From NCBI GenBank assembly GCA_025642065.1, contig JAODUP010000014.1, positions 1,027,001 through 1,091,000 of the forward strand: a stretch of 64,000 nt of DNA, read 5' to 3'. This DNA is from Paralvinella palmiformis (Eukaryota; Annelida; Polychaeta; Terebellida; Alvinellidae). Within the stretch, counting starts at the first letter, position 1; the number at the start of each line of letters is the position of its first letter. The notes under the pieces were generated by a model. The model was given only the letters and a program-made list of their open reading frames with translations, did no database searches and had not been told where the DNA came from. Below are positions 38,967-50,370 of this stretch, piece after piece. The translations under genes and the position numbers were made by a program.

Positions 38967-39027
38967 ATGATGATTGATGTTTTACGGCCACTTTTGTGCA
39001 CAAGGTAGGCTAAATGGGCCGAACGAC
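38967..39027 (-). mobile_element. SINE tail fragment
   Basis: Matches the 3' portion of the SINE at 51248-51434 (TTTACGGCCAC, GTAGGCTAAATGGGCC); the tRNA-like head is missing. Confidence 0.75.
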
Positions 39028-39056
39028 TATATTCAATTGTAATTCCTTCTAAAAAA

Positions 39057-39230
39057 TGTCATTCGGCCATATAGAGATGCCCAATACATCGGCTTCGGTG
39101 TGCTGGGTGGCCTCGACAACGGGGGGCCTACATATTGTCTCAAATTCATTCAGAAGATTCGACGTGCTCAGGTTGTCGGCGATGTACTCATCCCAGAGTT
39201 TAAAGGTCACAGGAAAAGGTTTCCCAAATT
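39057..39230 (-). pseudogene. Unidentified coding-like fragment
   Basis: A minus-strand frame without an ATG reads as ordinary protein (LWDEYIADNLSTSNLLNEFE and following residues) and ends in TAG at 39057-39059. I do not recognise the family. It may be an exon or a fragment of a transposon gene. Confidence 0.35.
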
Positions 39231-39444
39231 AGTCAAAATGTTAGTGTTATATATCCGATATCTTAAAAACAATTCCTAGAAATAAAGTTACAGTGGTTTT
39301 AAAACTTCCTTTGCTAGCATCTCACATGGCCACAACTTTAATCGAGAATCTTCGGAAAATTTCGGCATGTGACGCCAAACACTCCACGTGGGCTTGTTTA
39401 ACCTGTGGTACCTTGTTCTATATTATCTTCGTTAAACGTATAAA

Positions 39445-39760
39445 ATGGTGTGTTGTGTCGCATACAATTGTGCAAATGGGTCTGGGGGTGGATGGATTAT
39501 GTATTCATTCTCCCAAAACAGGACTCGTCTGCGCAGTTGGCTGCGAATCTTGAACAGAGAACAGTGGAAGCCAACTAGCCATAGCACTTTGAGGAACGGA
39601 TGTGCGTTATTTCGCCGTCTATGGCACGATCAGTTGGGTATGACATGATTATTCTCAGTGAGGGTCACAGAAGATGCTATTGCAACCATATTCGACAAAC
39701 TGGGTAATGCTAAGCCCAAGCGAATCAGCAGTTTGATGGAGAAACTGAATATGAAATGAG
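39445..39760 (+). pseudogene. THAP zinc-finger remnant
   Basis: The frame from 39445 opens with VCCVAYNC, has a basic middle and reads REQWKPTSHS near residue 44, following the THAP order C-x(2-4)-C ... W-x-P. The expected C-x2-H is reached only after a frameshift, where HFEER is read at ~39590-39605. A TEDAIATIFDKLG-like stretch, like the end of THAP domains, is in another frame at ~39665-39705. It is therefore broken. THAP domains bind DNA and are typical of P-element-type transposases. Confidence 0.55.
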
Positions 39761-39894
39761 TATGTATGAGCGATAAAAGGGTAATCTTGGGCGCAAACTA
39801 TTAAACATTCACCAGTTCACGCATTCGTCAATAAGTAAAATTATAATTTACTTAGGCCTACTCAAAGTTTCTTGTGGCTGTGCATTGTATTTAA

Positions 39895-40260
39895 TAATAA
39901 TAATGTATATTTAATAAAGCGCCCTTACTAGCAGGAGCCATTCAAAGGCGCTGTACAAATAATATGTAATATAATCCCCATTTCTGTAATGTTTAAAAGC
40001 TGTGAACGACCAATGGGTGTGTTTTTAGGAGCTTAAAATTCAATAGCTTTCTAATATTTGGAAAAAGGTCAACACTAAATGCACAATCACCATAACTTAG
40101 CAGAATGGCATAATATATTGCGAGATGAGTTTTCGGGATAACTTTCTAATGGAAACCAGTTCACACAGGTATTCTGGCGAAATGATAAGTTTAACAACAA
40201 ATGGTGTTAACAGGTAGCCAATGTAGTTTTGGAAGAAGTAGATACTACTAAACTGTTAAA
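39895..40260 (-). mobile_element. CR1/L2-like LINE 3' fragment
   Basis: On the minus strand it has a decayed C-terminal reading (LHWLPV-like, then YGDCAFSV, then FKLLKTH) and ends at 39895-39970 with the shared tail CTAGTAAGGGCGCTTTATTAAAT. It belongs to the same family as 13470-14975. Confidence 0.7.
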
Positions 40261-40434
40261 ATAGTAGGTATTCCACCGAGGGTGGCACATTCCTGTATAA
40301 GCCTCATACGGGAGAGCCCCATGCATCTACCAGGCTCCCGTGTACCGACATATATCATATTTTAAATGATGTTATGTGATAGGAAGAGGGAAACATTCGC
40401 ATTCAGGCCCATTGTGTTGACTTATCGATTAAGC

Positions 40435-40614
40435 TTATACTAACACAAACAAAATGTGCACCGGGCCGGATATCGGCGGCAAAGGTGGGTGCTCTAGATC
40501 CACATCTGCACTTGCTGCAGCGAATTCCTCACAAATAATACTGTCTGTGACCATATTCGCGAGTGGTTCAAAGTTATAAAGCTTGATATCCCTCAGATCG
40601 TCGGAATCTGACAT
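40435..40614 (-). CDS. Possible first exon or fragment, MSDSDD-type acidic N-terminus
   Basis: A 59-codon minus-strand frame begins MSDSDDLRDIKLYNFEPLAN and ends in a proline-rich PPLPPISGP. This style of N-terminus (acidic start, YxFEP) is seen in invertebrate proteins that carry a P2X7-type intracellular domain, but no following exon with the Cys/His core was found. A GT follows the last proline, so the true exon may stop near 40462. The identification is weak. Confidence 0.3.
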   Translation of the reverse strand: MSDSDDLRDIKLYNFEPLANMVTDSIICEEFAAASADVDLEHPPLPPISGPVHILFVLV

Positions 40615-41147
40615 TTATTCTGTCAACTGGTCAAGACGCTTGTAAACAAAGCTGTGGCACTACGTGATGTTTGGCAGAAATGACGACACCCATAATACCT
40701 AGCGATTGTAGTACGCACTAGCAATGGCTCGTAAAAGTTCGAAAATTAAGGATTTAGGGAACATTTTAATGGAAATAATATAGCTGGTGGTTAGAATTGT
40801 TTTGAGTTTTGTAGTCCATCTGATAGGGAATACAATACTTATTTGTTACGTTATATTCGAAATGTGAGAAAACAAATTCCCGTCACCTTTAAACAATAGA
40901 CCCTGTGTGTACCTGAGAAGGCGTGTGATTCGCAATCCAGCATAACGGTTAGAACTTAAAATGCAGGCAATGTATTACGTTGTACAGTCAAACCTGCTCT
41001 TAACGCCACCTGTCGGGACTTGCTGAAAGTTGGAGCTGAAAGTGGAGCTTCCAGACAGGTTGAACCCCAGGCACTTAATTAAAGGTCGACATATAGTACT
41101 ATTTATTTGTATTCATGCATACACACACTCTACAGATATCCACGTAG

Positions 41148-41150
<3 letters not shown>

Positions 41151-41193
<43 letters not shown>
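41151..41193. repeat. (TA)n microsatellite
   Basis: TA array inside the TIR element; the sister copy carries one at the equivalent place (34240-34269). Confidence 0.95.
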
Positions 41194-41197
<4 letters not shown>

Positions 41198-41459
41198 CAT
41201 TTTTAAATATCTTGCTTTGCTTTAGTAACGAATTCATTCTTATTGTAACAATCGTATCCTGTAGATCCATGACGCGATCCAGGAATGTTCCATTGCTAAT
41301 ATACACACCAAATGCCTCTCCAACTGTGTGAGAACTGGATGTCGTTTCTTAAAATCACGATATGTCAGGAATAGAGCTCACGTTGGAATATCAAAAGTAT
41401 AATTACAGTAATTAGCGCCGATATCATCGAAAAGAATCGAGCTCAGTGGCGCACTTAGT

Positions 41460-42150
41460 ACAGGGGTTGGGCAAACTCATAGTCCAGGTACGATGCAAAG
41501 TTCATCAACAATGATCAGATGGAAAGGAAACTTAGGAAGGATAAGCCAGTCTAAAAAGGTGAGTTTTCAAATGGTGACGGAAAAAATGATGCTATTTGAT
41601 TACTTAACATGTTCAGAAAGTGAATTCCAAAGAGTTTTAACCCTGGGAACAGACAACAAGTGAAAACCAGATAAACGGAGTTCTCTGAAGAATGAGTTTG
41701 ATAGGCAATAGTGCAGAGTTTGAAAACTACGCGAGATTGAACAGAGAGCCAGTGAATAGATTTCAGAAGTGGGACAGAATGGGAAAACCTTGAATACCGT
41801 TTGACAACCTTAGCCTAGCAGTTCTGAACACACTGAAGTTTTAGAATATCCTTAGATGCAATGTTACAAAGAAGAGAGTTGCAATAATCAAGCTACTAGT
41901 AATGAGTGCTGTAGCAATGGTTTTGGCGGCTGAAAGAGAAATATAGCGACGAATACGGCGAAGGTCACGAATATGATAGAAGCAGGAGCGACATGTCGGA
42001 TGAATTTGTTTTCTGAAATTAAAATAGCTATCAAATATAACACCAAGATTATATACAGTGTCTGATGGTGTGATGTTATGACTAAGGATGTTCGTGGGGA
42101 AGAAACGAGTAAGTTTGCTGTGTTGTCTGGATGTACCTATAATAATGAAA
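41460..42150 (-). mobile_element. LINE C-terminal RT fragment nested in the TIR element
   Basis: The minus strand reads, with breaks, NLGVIFDSYFNF near 42010-42060, then IRDLRRIRRYISLSAAKTIATA and SLDYCNSLL at ~41880-41905. This is the usual order downstream of the catalytic core in CR1/L2-type elements. The block is absent from the sister TIR copy at 34 kb, so it inserted later. Confidence 0.7.
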
Positions 42151-42774
42151 GCAGTAATTACCTTTAATCAAGGTGTGTTGAAATCACAACAATTACATAA
42201 CAATGCAAATAGCGCGGCCCACTAGCCAAGACATCATCAGCATAAAACGTCATACATCCCGTCGGAGACATAACTGTCGAAGAGCTATCATTGGTCAATA
42301 TGTTGGTGATGTTCAGCCAATGACAATCGGCGCTCAATCATGCTAATAAATCCTCAATCAAATTATTACAACCGGCGGTAGTTTGTGAAGTAATATTGTT
42401 GGCTGGGGACCCTGGCACTGTGACGTTTGGCTGCGTCGGGTAGGTGGCGGCTCTAGACAGGTCACTTTGAATAGGACTTGCATCGGGACTTTGGAAAGGT
42501 GGCGTTTAAGGGCAGGTGGCGCTTCCGGACAGGTGGCGCTAAGAGCAGGTTTGACTGTAGTTGAAAAGGTATTGTAATGTGTATATCAATAATAATCAGA
42601 AAACAATTGAATAATACTCTCAGCTAGTGATTATATAGAAATGCAGGCACGTAAGATTCAATTTGATATAGACCTTTTATGGTATTGTTTCCATGGTTTG
42701 ACTAATTATGCAATTAACTTTTTTTAATATAAGCTATATCAAACCTTGGTATAGCGAGTATGTGATGGTGAAAC

Positions 42775-43145
42775 TATATTTAATAAAGCTAGCACCCTTA
42801 CTAGCATGAGCCAGTCAAAGGCGTTATATAAATAATATGTCATATAATAATACCTCAAATAATATGTCTCTAAAAATACAAGTGTGTTTTTAGAACGGAT
42901 TTAAACTTTTCAAGAGACGACGCGTTTCTAATATCTGCCGGCATCCTAATCCACAAAGTGGGGGCTGCAACACTAAACGCACAATCACCATATGACCAGG
43001 GCTGCCATGTACGAAAACCAGAGAACTTAAATATAAACAGTTTTTGGTAAAACTAGTTAGATTATTTCCACAACGACTGCGCCATCTAGCGAAAGTTCGT
43101 TTGCGGGTCGCTTTCACCGGGCTCGTTACAAGGTTTACCATATAT
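42775..43145 (-). mobile_element. CR1/L2-like LINE 3' fragment
   Basis: On the minus strand it reads YGDCAFSVAAPTLW, then MPADIRNASSLEKFKSVLKTH, then the shared tail at 42780-42840. It is better preserved than the 40-kb copy. Confidence 0.75.
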
Positions 43146-43204
43146 GCTCTAAATCATTGGTAGAATATAGTTGTCGTGTTGAACCATCTGATAAAACATT
43201 CCTT

Positions 43205-43295
43205 TTACCACTATTATTTGTACAGCACCTTTGGATGGCTCCTGCTAGTAAGGGCGCTTTATTAAATATACATTACTATTATTATCACGCAGATC
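43205..43295 (+). mobile_element. LINE 3' tail fragment
   Basis: Carries CTCCTGCTAGTAAGGGCGC and an AT-rich ATTATTATT end, the same tail as the other CR1/L2-like copies, in plus orientation. Confidence 0.7.
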
Positions 43296-43945
43296 GCAAT
43301 CTGTCTCGCATATTGATAACATGTCTATTACAGTTCTCAACTTGATGATTTATTTTCAATAACATATGTATATTTTCCATAAAAATCAACTGTCAACTTT
43401 ATATTTGATTGCATACATAACTGTAGTTTCAAATTAATCATCCTTCAATTTTAATATGTAATATTTAGCACCATAGTGTATGAGTGAAAAGTTGTAACTC
43501 AGACAACCGTTGGGAAAATGAATGGTCATTAACCATATTGGAAGGTCTGAATAAAACTGTTTTAAACAAGGATAGTTTTGTTATTTTGTTAGAACAAGAG
43601 ACATGATTATATTGAAACTGAAGATAAATAAATTTTCCTAATGTTTTAGCAGATATTTAAAGTTCATTGCCATAAGATCTGACTTGCAGTCCGACAGTCA
43701 TTACTTCCCAGGTTCAGCCGTCTGGAATGATCAAAGTTGACTTTCCCCATACAAGTAATCCTATCTATTAACAAATATAAATTAATAAAGTTTACGTTAT
43801 ACTTAATAAAAATGAAGCTGGTACAAGAAGTTGTAGATCGATTTAGTTCTGCGAATTCTCCAAAACGTAAATTTACAAACAGTTGCACTTCTTGTTCCAT
43901 GCTACTTCAGTATATAAATGGCTTCACTGATCCGCAAACCTCAGT

Positions 43946-44366
43946 GAGCTCCGGTGGCCTAGCGGTTAAGCACCCGGAACTTGGTGCCACCGGGTCACAG
44001 GTTCAATCCAAGCAAGATGTCGAAACTTATCCAGCGATTAATTTCTCGGCTCACAACAACGTGCGTGGCTGACCACGTAAAATGGCGCTGCCATCTCCAC
44101 TCAATTAGTAAAAGTAAAGGGGGACGTTAAAGACCCCCCGAGGACGTAAAACACTCTGACAGTGACCACCCTCGGGGTATTTCGGCTCCATCTTTCCGTA
44201 TTGCTCCCCTGTGAGTGGTGGGAGAGGCGATTTCTCAACCATTCCAACATTGAGGCTGTGCTGAATAAGCGACAGCCTAGAGGATTCTCCCGAAAAACAC
44301 AGGAAGCAGCAAGGAAACCTCAGTTGATGTCTGGATCACAGACTGCGCACGCGTCGCGGAAATTGT
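43946..44366 (+). mobile_element. Second tRNA-derived SINE-like element
   Basis: The head reads GGCCTAGCGGTTAAGCACC (A-box-like) and GGTTCAATCC (B-box-like) at ~44007-44016, spaced as in a tRNA. A ~300-bp body with GACGTTAAAGACC follows, then a tail shared with 11113-11161. The tRNA fold is not that of a functional gene (no clean acceptor stem or terminator), so it is called a SINE. Confidence 0.6.
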
Positions 44367-45129
44367 CTGAGTAGTATTTTCAAATAACGAAGTAAGATTT
44401 CAGCTAACTACTTTTACTTGTAACGAAGTATCTTAATTTATTTGCGATAACGCTACTTTCATTTACTGTGCGATATTTTCGTCATATATTTAGTCATAAC
44501 ACAGCCTATTATTTATGAGACAATTGAAACGGTTGCTGCAAATATCATTATAAGTTGTCACCAACTTGTATATCTTTGATGAATTTATGGTAAACAAAGA
44601 TATTTTAATATGGTGTGGTATTGAAATGACTTTTGTAAGAATGCAAATATTGGGTTTCAGCTGATGCTCACTGATATTCAAGACTCGTCATAATTTGGCC
44701 AACCTATTTTTGAAGGCTCACTTTGTGATACAATGTTTCATCTGAAGCCAACTGTTTTGTAAGACTTATCATAATTAAATTGGTAATCGCATTGGCGACA
44801 ACAACTTTGAGAATCAGCTGCTTTTGCTGATGTTGAACACATCTACACGTCTGTGGACGCAATGAATTTTGTTCACTCTTGTGCATTGTGTATTTGATTC
44901 TAATATTTTTTTTGTTTCAATATATTTTATCTTTTACTTCAGTTATTTTTAGAAAGTAGTTTAACTTTTTACTCAAGTAGATTTTTACAAGTTTACTTAT
45001 ATTCAAGTAATTTTAAAGAAGTTTACTTTTACCCATGTACAAAATAAAAGTAGTTCAGTCACCTCTGCATATGACATGAGTATATATGTTTTCCGTTAGT
45101 AATGAACGACGCTGGGTAAATATATTTGA
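44367..45129. other. Non-coding interior of the 6.7-kb segment
   Basis: AT-rich, with repeated AAGTA/TTACTT words around 44930-45060. No gene seen. Confidence 0.5.
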
Positions 45130-45235
45130 TGTGACGAGTTGTTTCAGACTTGGGTACGGTGTCCTAGTACGGGATGTCTAGTTTACGGGTTAGCTTGGGT
45201 ACAGAATATCTTGGATACGAACTGTCTTGTTATCT

Positions 45236-45247
45236 GATTTTTTTGTT
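45236..45247. repeat. 12-bp flanking direct repeat, right copy
   Basis: Identical to 38542-38553. Confidence 0.5.
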
Positions 45248-47444
45248 AGTTGATGAGACGTATGAGCATTAAATCGTTTAATAAATGAATAACTGTTAAG
45301 TCATAAGACGATAAGTAGATAATTAACTGTAAGGAAACTGTACCATTCACCTCAATGGACTGTTCGCCTTTCTAGACAGACGGACACTTCGCCTGTGTTA
45401 GATATAGAGAGATATACTAGACTAGTCACTAGGCCACTCACTCACTCGGACTCAGCGACTCGGTCGGTATCACTATCAGTGATATTTCATTATTTGTTCG
45501 ATCTAAATCTAGTAGATCTATCTAGATAAGATCTAGATCTATAATTTAATGTAAACAAGGAAACGTCTAAACTCGTCTAACGCGAGTAACGGTATTTATT
45601 AATTATAGATGTTTTTGTTATAGTTTTAGAATGTAGTGTAGTAAGATCTTTAATTAACAACAACGGTTTCAGCGTTTTTGTTAATTCAACATCTTACAAA
45701 CTCGTAAAAAATTTATAACGAGTTCGTAAATACTAATATTACAGATTTATTTTACGAACAGTGATTGAATGAATGGAATGGAGTGGTCAGTAGACCAATA
45801 GTTGAATAGATGACTAGACCCAGACTAGTCCTAGACCTAGTCACAGTGGTTGCTTTGCTGAGCATCAGAGAGTCTAAGACTATTTTCTAGCTTTTTAGGC
45901 TCAATGTAGTCTACATCATCATGTATCAGTCACAACTCACTCAGTCACTGCTTCTAATTCCTGCTTTTTGTTTTCCTCTCAGATTTGTCTACCGTAGTCC
46001 ATAGATCCGTATCATTAATGCACAAATTCCTGATGAGTGGATAATCATTTCACACCTGAGCATGAAGTAAAAGACAACCTGCACATGTATATAGAATGAT
46101 CATACCTTTATCACTGTTGGATGGATTTTCAATTCTCAACTTTATAAAAACATCTAATAATGAATATACTTTGGAAGGCATGAAACACATGACACCTTAC
46201 CCATTGTATTATAAGTCCTAGACTGTACCCTCCTTCAGATGGCTAATATCCCATGAAAGTGGCACCATTTGGTGATCTCGTAAGGTGTGCATGAAAGTCA
46301 TTATCCTAAGTAACATGCAGCACACATGTGCAGATTTACCCAAAAATTATGGCATACATGATATTCTTGATAGAAACTTTTTTAATTTAATATAAAACAT
46401 GTACTGTCTATAAGTGTAATATACTTTGGTGTACTATTCAGGTATCACATACTCTTTCTGGAGTAGGTTGGATTTCTGTAAAATGCAGAATGTAGTGAGG
46501 CATCTGCATGCTTACATCTCTGCCCAGAAACTCACAGAAAGCCATCCAAAATTGAAGAGGCCAATTTGAAATCAAGTATTCATGGATTGTCATGTCTGAA
46601 ATTCTGAAGCTTGGCTGACACTTGTTTACTTTATTATAACTGCTTCTGTCAACTGATATCAGCCTTCAGGAGCATCCAGTCTGTGTCTCTAGTTTCTAAA
46701 TGGCAGTGCCCTCAGACGAGTTGCAGTCAATTCACCAACAATTTGAACTGGATGATTTAATATATGGTTGATCTGATCGTGGTCATATTTTGACATAATT
46801 TATTATTTGTATGAACCTATTTGTTTAAGTCCTGAAAGTTTGAATTGAAAGTGAAGTGTTCTTTCAGAAGAATTTCAATTTAATAATATTTTTGTTCACT
46901 GTATATTTGTGTTCTTTGTATCACTGATGTATATATTTCAGTATATATTCAACTTTAATATGTTGTCTAGCTAAATGGTCAGATTTTTTCTTTTATAAAT
47001 CAGTTCCACTTCACAAATACTTTTATCCATATTAAGTACAGTTTCCATATTGGAACATGTCTTTAATAAGGAGACACAGGATTTTAAAATTTGGGGTATA
47101 ATGTATAAATGGCAGTTTCAACGGTGTGTTTAGGAGTACATTGGGCTAACTGAGCAAAAGTTGGCAAGGGATTTATTCATCAGGTAGTTCCCCATGTTGG
47201 CTGATGTAACACCTCTTTCTCTAGTCTAAAATACCCTCGCCACCTAGTGACCTACCTATAACAGATTAAAGTTGGACTTGAGTTTATTTTGAATTTATTC
47301 ACTGATTATTCATCACACTGTTTCTTTTTCTTTACTGACAGCATCTAGTACAGTTATATGGTTGTGTGTCAAGTTATTATTATTTGTATTACGGAACAGC
47401 TGTCTGTTGTTTAAACATTGTGCATACATTTTATTTACAGAAAC
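45248..47444. other. 5' flank of MED7
   Basis: No coding exon recognised. 45495-45545 is dense in TAGATCTA words. An acceptor at 47439-47440 (TTTATTTACAG) lies four bases before the MED7 ATG, so a 5' untranslated exon must lie somewhere upstream in this stretch; I could not place it. Confidence 0.5.
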
Positions 47445-49133
47445 ATGGCAGAGAGCCAGCAAGTAAGTTCACTTCCACTGCCACCGATGCAGTATGCCAA
47501 TCAGTATACTGACGATAATGTTAAAAGAGGACGTGCACCACTTCCTCCGCCTCCTATCAAAGTGAGTAATGTCTAAAGAAAATATAGAATCCGTGAATTT
47601 ATTGTGTACAGAGGTAATCTGTCTTTATCAATGTCTTGTGTTACATCCTGTATGGGGTCAATTCCCGAATTGGAATTAATGGTCAATTTTGGAATTGATC
47701 ATTTAAAAAAGGGAATTGGAGTTAATAAATTGGAATTGAAGTTTTTAACCAAACAAATTAAATCCATAAACCAATTTACCATTTAATTTTTTAATTCAGA
47801 ACTATTTCTTCCATGACAATCCTACTTGGAATATAAACTTCTCCAAGTAGGTATTCCAAGTAGGTACTAGGAGTAAAAAGTAGTAGGTAAAAAACCGAAT
47901 TGGAATTGATAAATTTGATGTGGAATTGACCCCATGTCTGTAGCTTACATATCACTATCATGCCAAAGTTGAATACACACCTAGAGTACTGTGATTATCT
48001 GTAGACTTCTCTGTGTAACTGTATTAAGGGAATAGATTAAAGTGCACCGCAGTATTAGATAGGTGATAAAATATATATAATAATAAGTCACTTATGTTGT
48101 GTCTGATTCTGTCGAAGTACCTAATCAGATAACACGAAGTGTATAAATGACCAACAGTGTTAGGATTCCAGAATTATTTGATCACACTACTGTCAAATAA
48201 AAGGATGTAAAATGATTCTGTGTAGTATGCCAGAACTGTGATGGTATTATTTGGAAAGAATCACATTAATAAACAGAATTCTGAGGAAGTGATACATCAA
48301 ATAGCTTATTGTCATCTTCGTTTGTAATGCTGTTGAGTGGAAGTCATCTGATGGTATAATTCTAACAAATAATGTTTTAGTGGTACCATTCCTTAATTGT
48401 AAGTAAATTTATCTACAGTTTAATTTATGAGTTTGCACTTATATTTTACACGCCATTTACAATTAAATTCTTGTGTTTTCTCTAGGATGCCTATACCATG
48501 TTTGGCGTCCAGTTTCATGCTGATGATCAAATTATACGACCCTTAGAGAGTCAGAATCTCCGACGTCTCTACCCGCAGAATTATGATCACAAACGAGAGC
48601 TTAAAAAACTGAACCACTCTATTTTGGTAAATTTTCTGGATCTTCTGGATATCCTCATCAAGAGTCCGGATTCCCCGAAACGAGCCGAAAAAATTGAAGA
48701 TCTCACCCTGCTGTTTATTCACATGCATCATCTAATTAACGAGTTCAGACCTCACCAGGCGAGAGAGACGCTCAGAGTTATGATGGAACTTCAAAAGACG
48801 CAGAGACTGGATACAGCAGAAAGGTTCCAGAAGCATCTGGAAAAAGTCCAGGAACTGCTGCAGAAGTGCATCAACTCTCTTCCCGATGAATCCGTGCTCG
48901 ATACGAAGCTCGTTATTAAGATGGAAACCGATGAAGACACGGCCGCGGGTGTGATGGTTCCATCGGGTAGCACGGTCCAGAATCACGTCACCATGAATGG
49001 TCATGGACGAGATGTCGACGTCAACGAGGTACCAATTAAACGTGAAAAGGTAGAACCAGAAGACGATTATCAGTTTGATGATGTAAATGTCATGGACAGA
49101 ATGATGTGTGAAATAACAGACAACATGACATGA
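47445..49133 (+). CDS. MED7: Mediator complex subunit 7
   Basis: Exons 47445-47561 and 48486-49133 join in phase 0 to 765 bp, 254 residues. MED7 is a conserved subunit of the Mediator middle module, where its C-terminal helices pair with MED21. It links transcription factors to RNA polymerase II in the nucleus. The N-terminus shows the family signature: [18 protein letters not shown], a PLPPPPIK proline run at the exon junction, [14 protein letters not shown] and [20 protein letters not shown] long helical region follows ([17 protein letters not shown], then a heptad-like stretch to ~residue 165). The tail (~170-254) is acidic with [12 protein letters not shown], a sumoylation-like KxE context. 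It is slightly longer than vertebrate MED7 (~233), the extra length being in this variable tail. Confidence 0.97.
47652..47935. mobile_element. 284-bp MITE in the MED7 intron
   Basis: Perfect 14-bp terminal inverted repeats (ATGGGGTCAATTCC and complement) bracket a non-coding, AATTGG-rich interior. Target duplication is unclear. It lies wholly in the MED7 intron. Confidence 0.75.
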
Positions 49134-49222
49134 ATGTCTGGCCAAAAAGTCATTTTTTATTAAGTCAGAATATATATATATGTAAATATTGTATGTTGTG
49201 TCTCAGTCCTGGATATGAACAT

Positions 49223-49228
49223 AATAAA
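49223..49228 (+). other. Polyadenylation signal of MED7
   Basis: AATAAA 90 bp after the MED7 stop codon, followed by a T/G-rich stretch. Confidence 0.75.
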
Positions 49229-50160
49229 ATAATATTGAAATTTTGGAAATGTTTTCTTGGTGGTGTCAGTTTTGCAAATTTATTAGGAGTAATCAGTCTT
49301 TAACTGTCACAACATTTTGTGGTAATGTCCCTCAATTAGATCGAATCAGTCAGTAACCTGTTTAGCCATGGCATTGGCCATACCTGAGACATATCACTGG
49401 GGGGCAATTCCCTAGGTAATTGTCCCACAAACATGGATATGAAACCGATTCACAGAGTTTAGCAGTGCAATGTTGTCACCAGTATTAGAACACCCCCCTC
49501 CCCAACAAGATTGAATAGTGGATTTGCACCGCGGTCTGACCTAGTTTCTTGACCCTTGGCAACGCTCAGCTGCACCCAAGCTAACAGTGAGCACACGGCA
49601 CTGAAGAAGAGAGAAGACCTGGAGCTCCTATACACAACACTTTCAAGGCTCTTTTAGGATGTACACCACGTGGATACATTTCCTTTCTATCAGATCTCTG
49701 TACAGGAAATGTGTCAGACAGAAAGATTACAATGAACTGTGGTTTTCTTGACATGAATGAGCTATTTTCATAGTATCGTGGGTTCTGCATTAGAGTTGCT
49801 CTAGCTCTGAAGTTGGCCACTTTGAACATTCCACCATTCACATCTAAGAGACATTTGGCATCAAAAGGCGTGACAAAGACTTGACGTATTGCTCGAGCAC
49901 GTATACATGTGGAAAAATAAATCCCAAATTTATGTTACAGTGGGATTCACTCATACAAATATACTTGTTATAAGATCTATTTATTATAATCGAACACATT
50001 ATAAAAATACATGCATCAATATATTCAGCTCGATAAACTGTCCATCATACAGTCTTAATTATAATAAATAGAAGCATTCAGAAAATCATTACAGTAGGTA
50101 AAACAGCACACACACATATATATATATAACTAAATATTTCTATCACAGATTAAGTAATCA
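49229..50160. other. Convergent spacer between MED7 and FAXDC2
   Basis: No gene seen. Open frames on both strands near 49600-50070 have no recognisable features. Confidence 0.55.
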
Positions 50161-50166
50161 TTTATT
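50161..50166 (-). other. Candidate polyadenylation signal of FAXDC2
   Basis: TTTATT on the plus strand gives AATAAA on the minus strand, about 205 bp after the FAXDC2 stop. Confidence 0.5.
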
Positions 50167-50370
50167 ATGCGAATACCTGCATTGAAATGTGTATTTAACT
50201 ATAATAACATTTTATAGTTCAAGTGACATACAAAAAGTTAGTCTACAAATTTAAAATGTTTAATCATATTGATCATTACAGTTCTTTCATAAAATCCAGT
50301 ATTGGCCACCTTTTACAGTAACATTGAATTTCAGTATAGCGGAGAGTAAATGAATCACTCGTTGGGTCTC

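Larger units (their letters stand above)
40985..42557. mobile_element. TIR DNA element, long copy with nested LINE
   Basis: Left end CAGTCAAACCTGCTCTTA and right end its complement (TAAGAGCAGGTTTGACTG) are near-perfect inverted repeats, extended by GCGCCACCTGTC, and both are flanked by TA. The interior is shared with 34068-34787 except for an ~0.8 kb LINE insertion. TA targeting and CAGT termini fit the Tc1/mariner/pogo superfamily. No transposase is present. Confidence 0.85.
38555..45235. mobile_element. ~6.7-kb segment with inverted, motif-repeated ends
   Basis: The left end (~38556-38660) begins AGATAAC and continues with many copies of a CCCGTAC/CTCGTAC motif. The right end (~45130-45235), read on the minus strand, also begins AGATAAC and shares TAGACATCCCGTAC and a GTCTGAxACAACTCGT block in the same order. 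About 65 bp align. Identical 12-bp flanks lie outside. The interior is a patchwork: a SINE tail, THAP and other gene-like remnants, LINE pieces, a TIR element with a nested LINE, and a tRNA-like SINE. No complete transposase is recognised. It lies 300 bp upstream of the CLPB start. Confidence 0.55.
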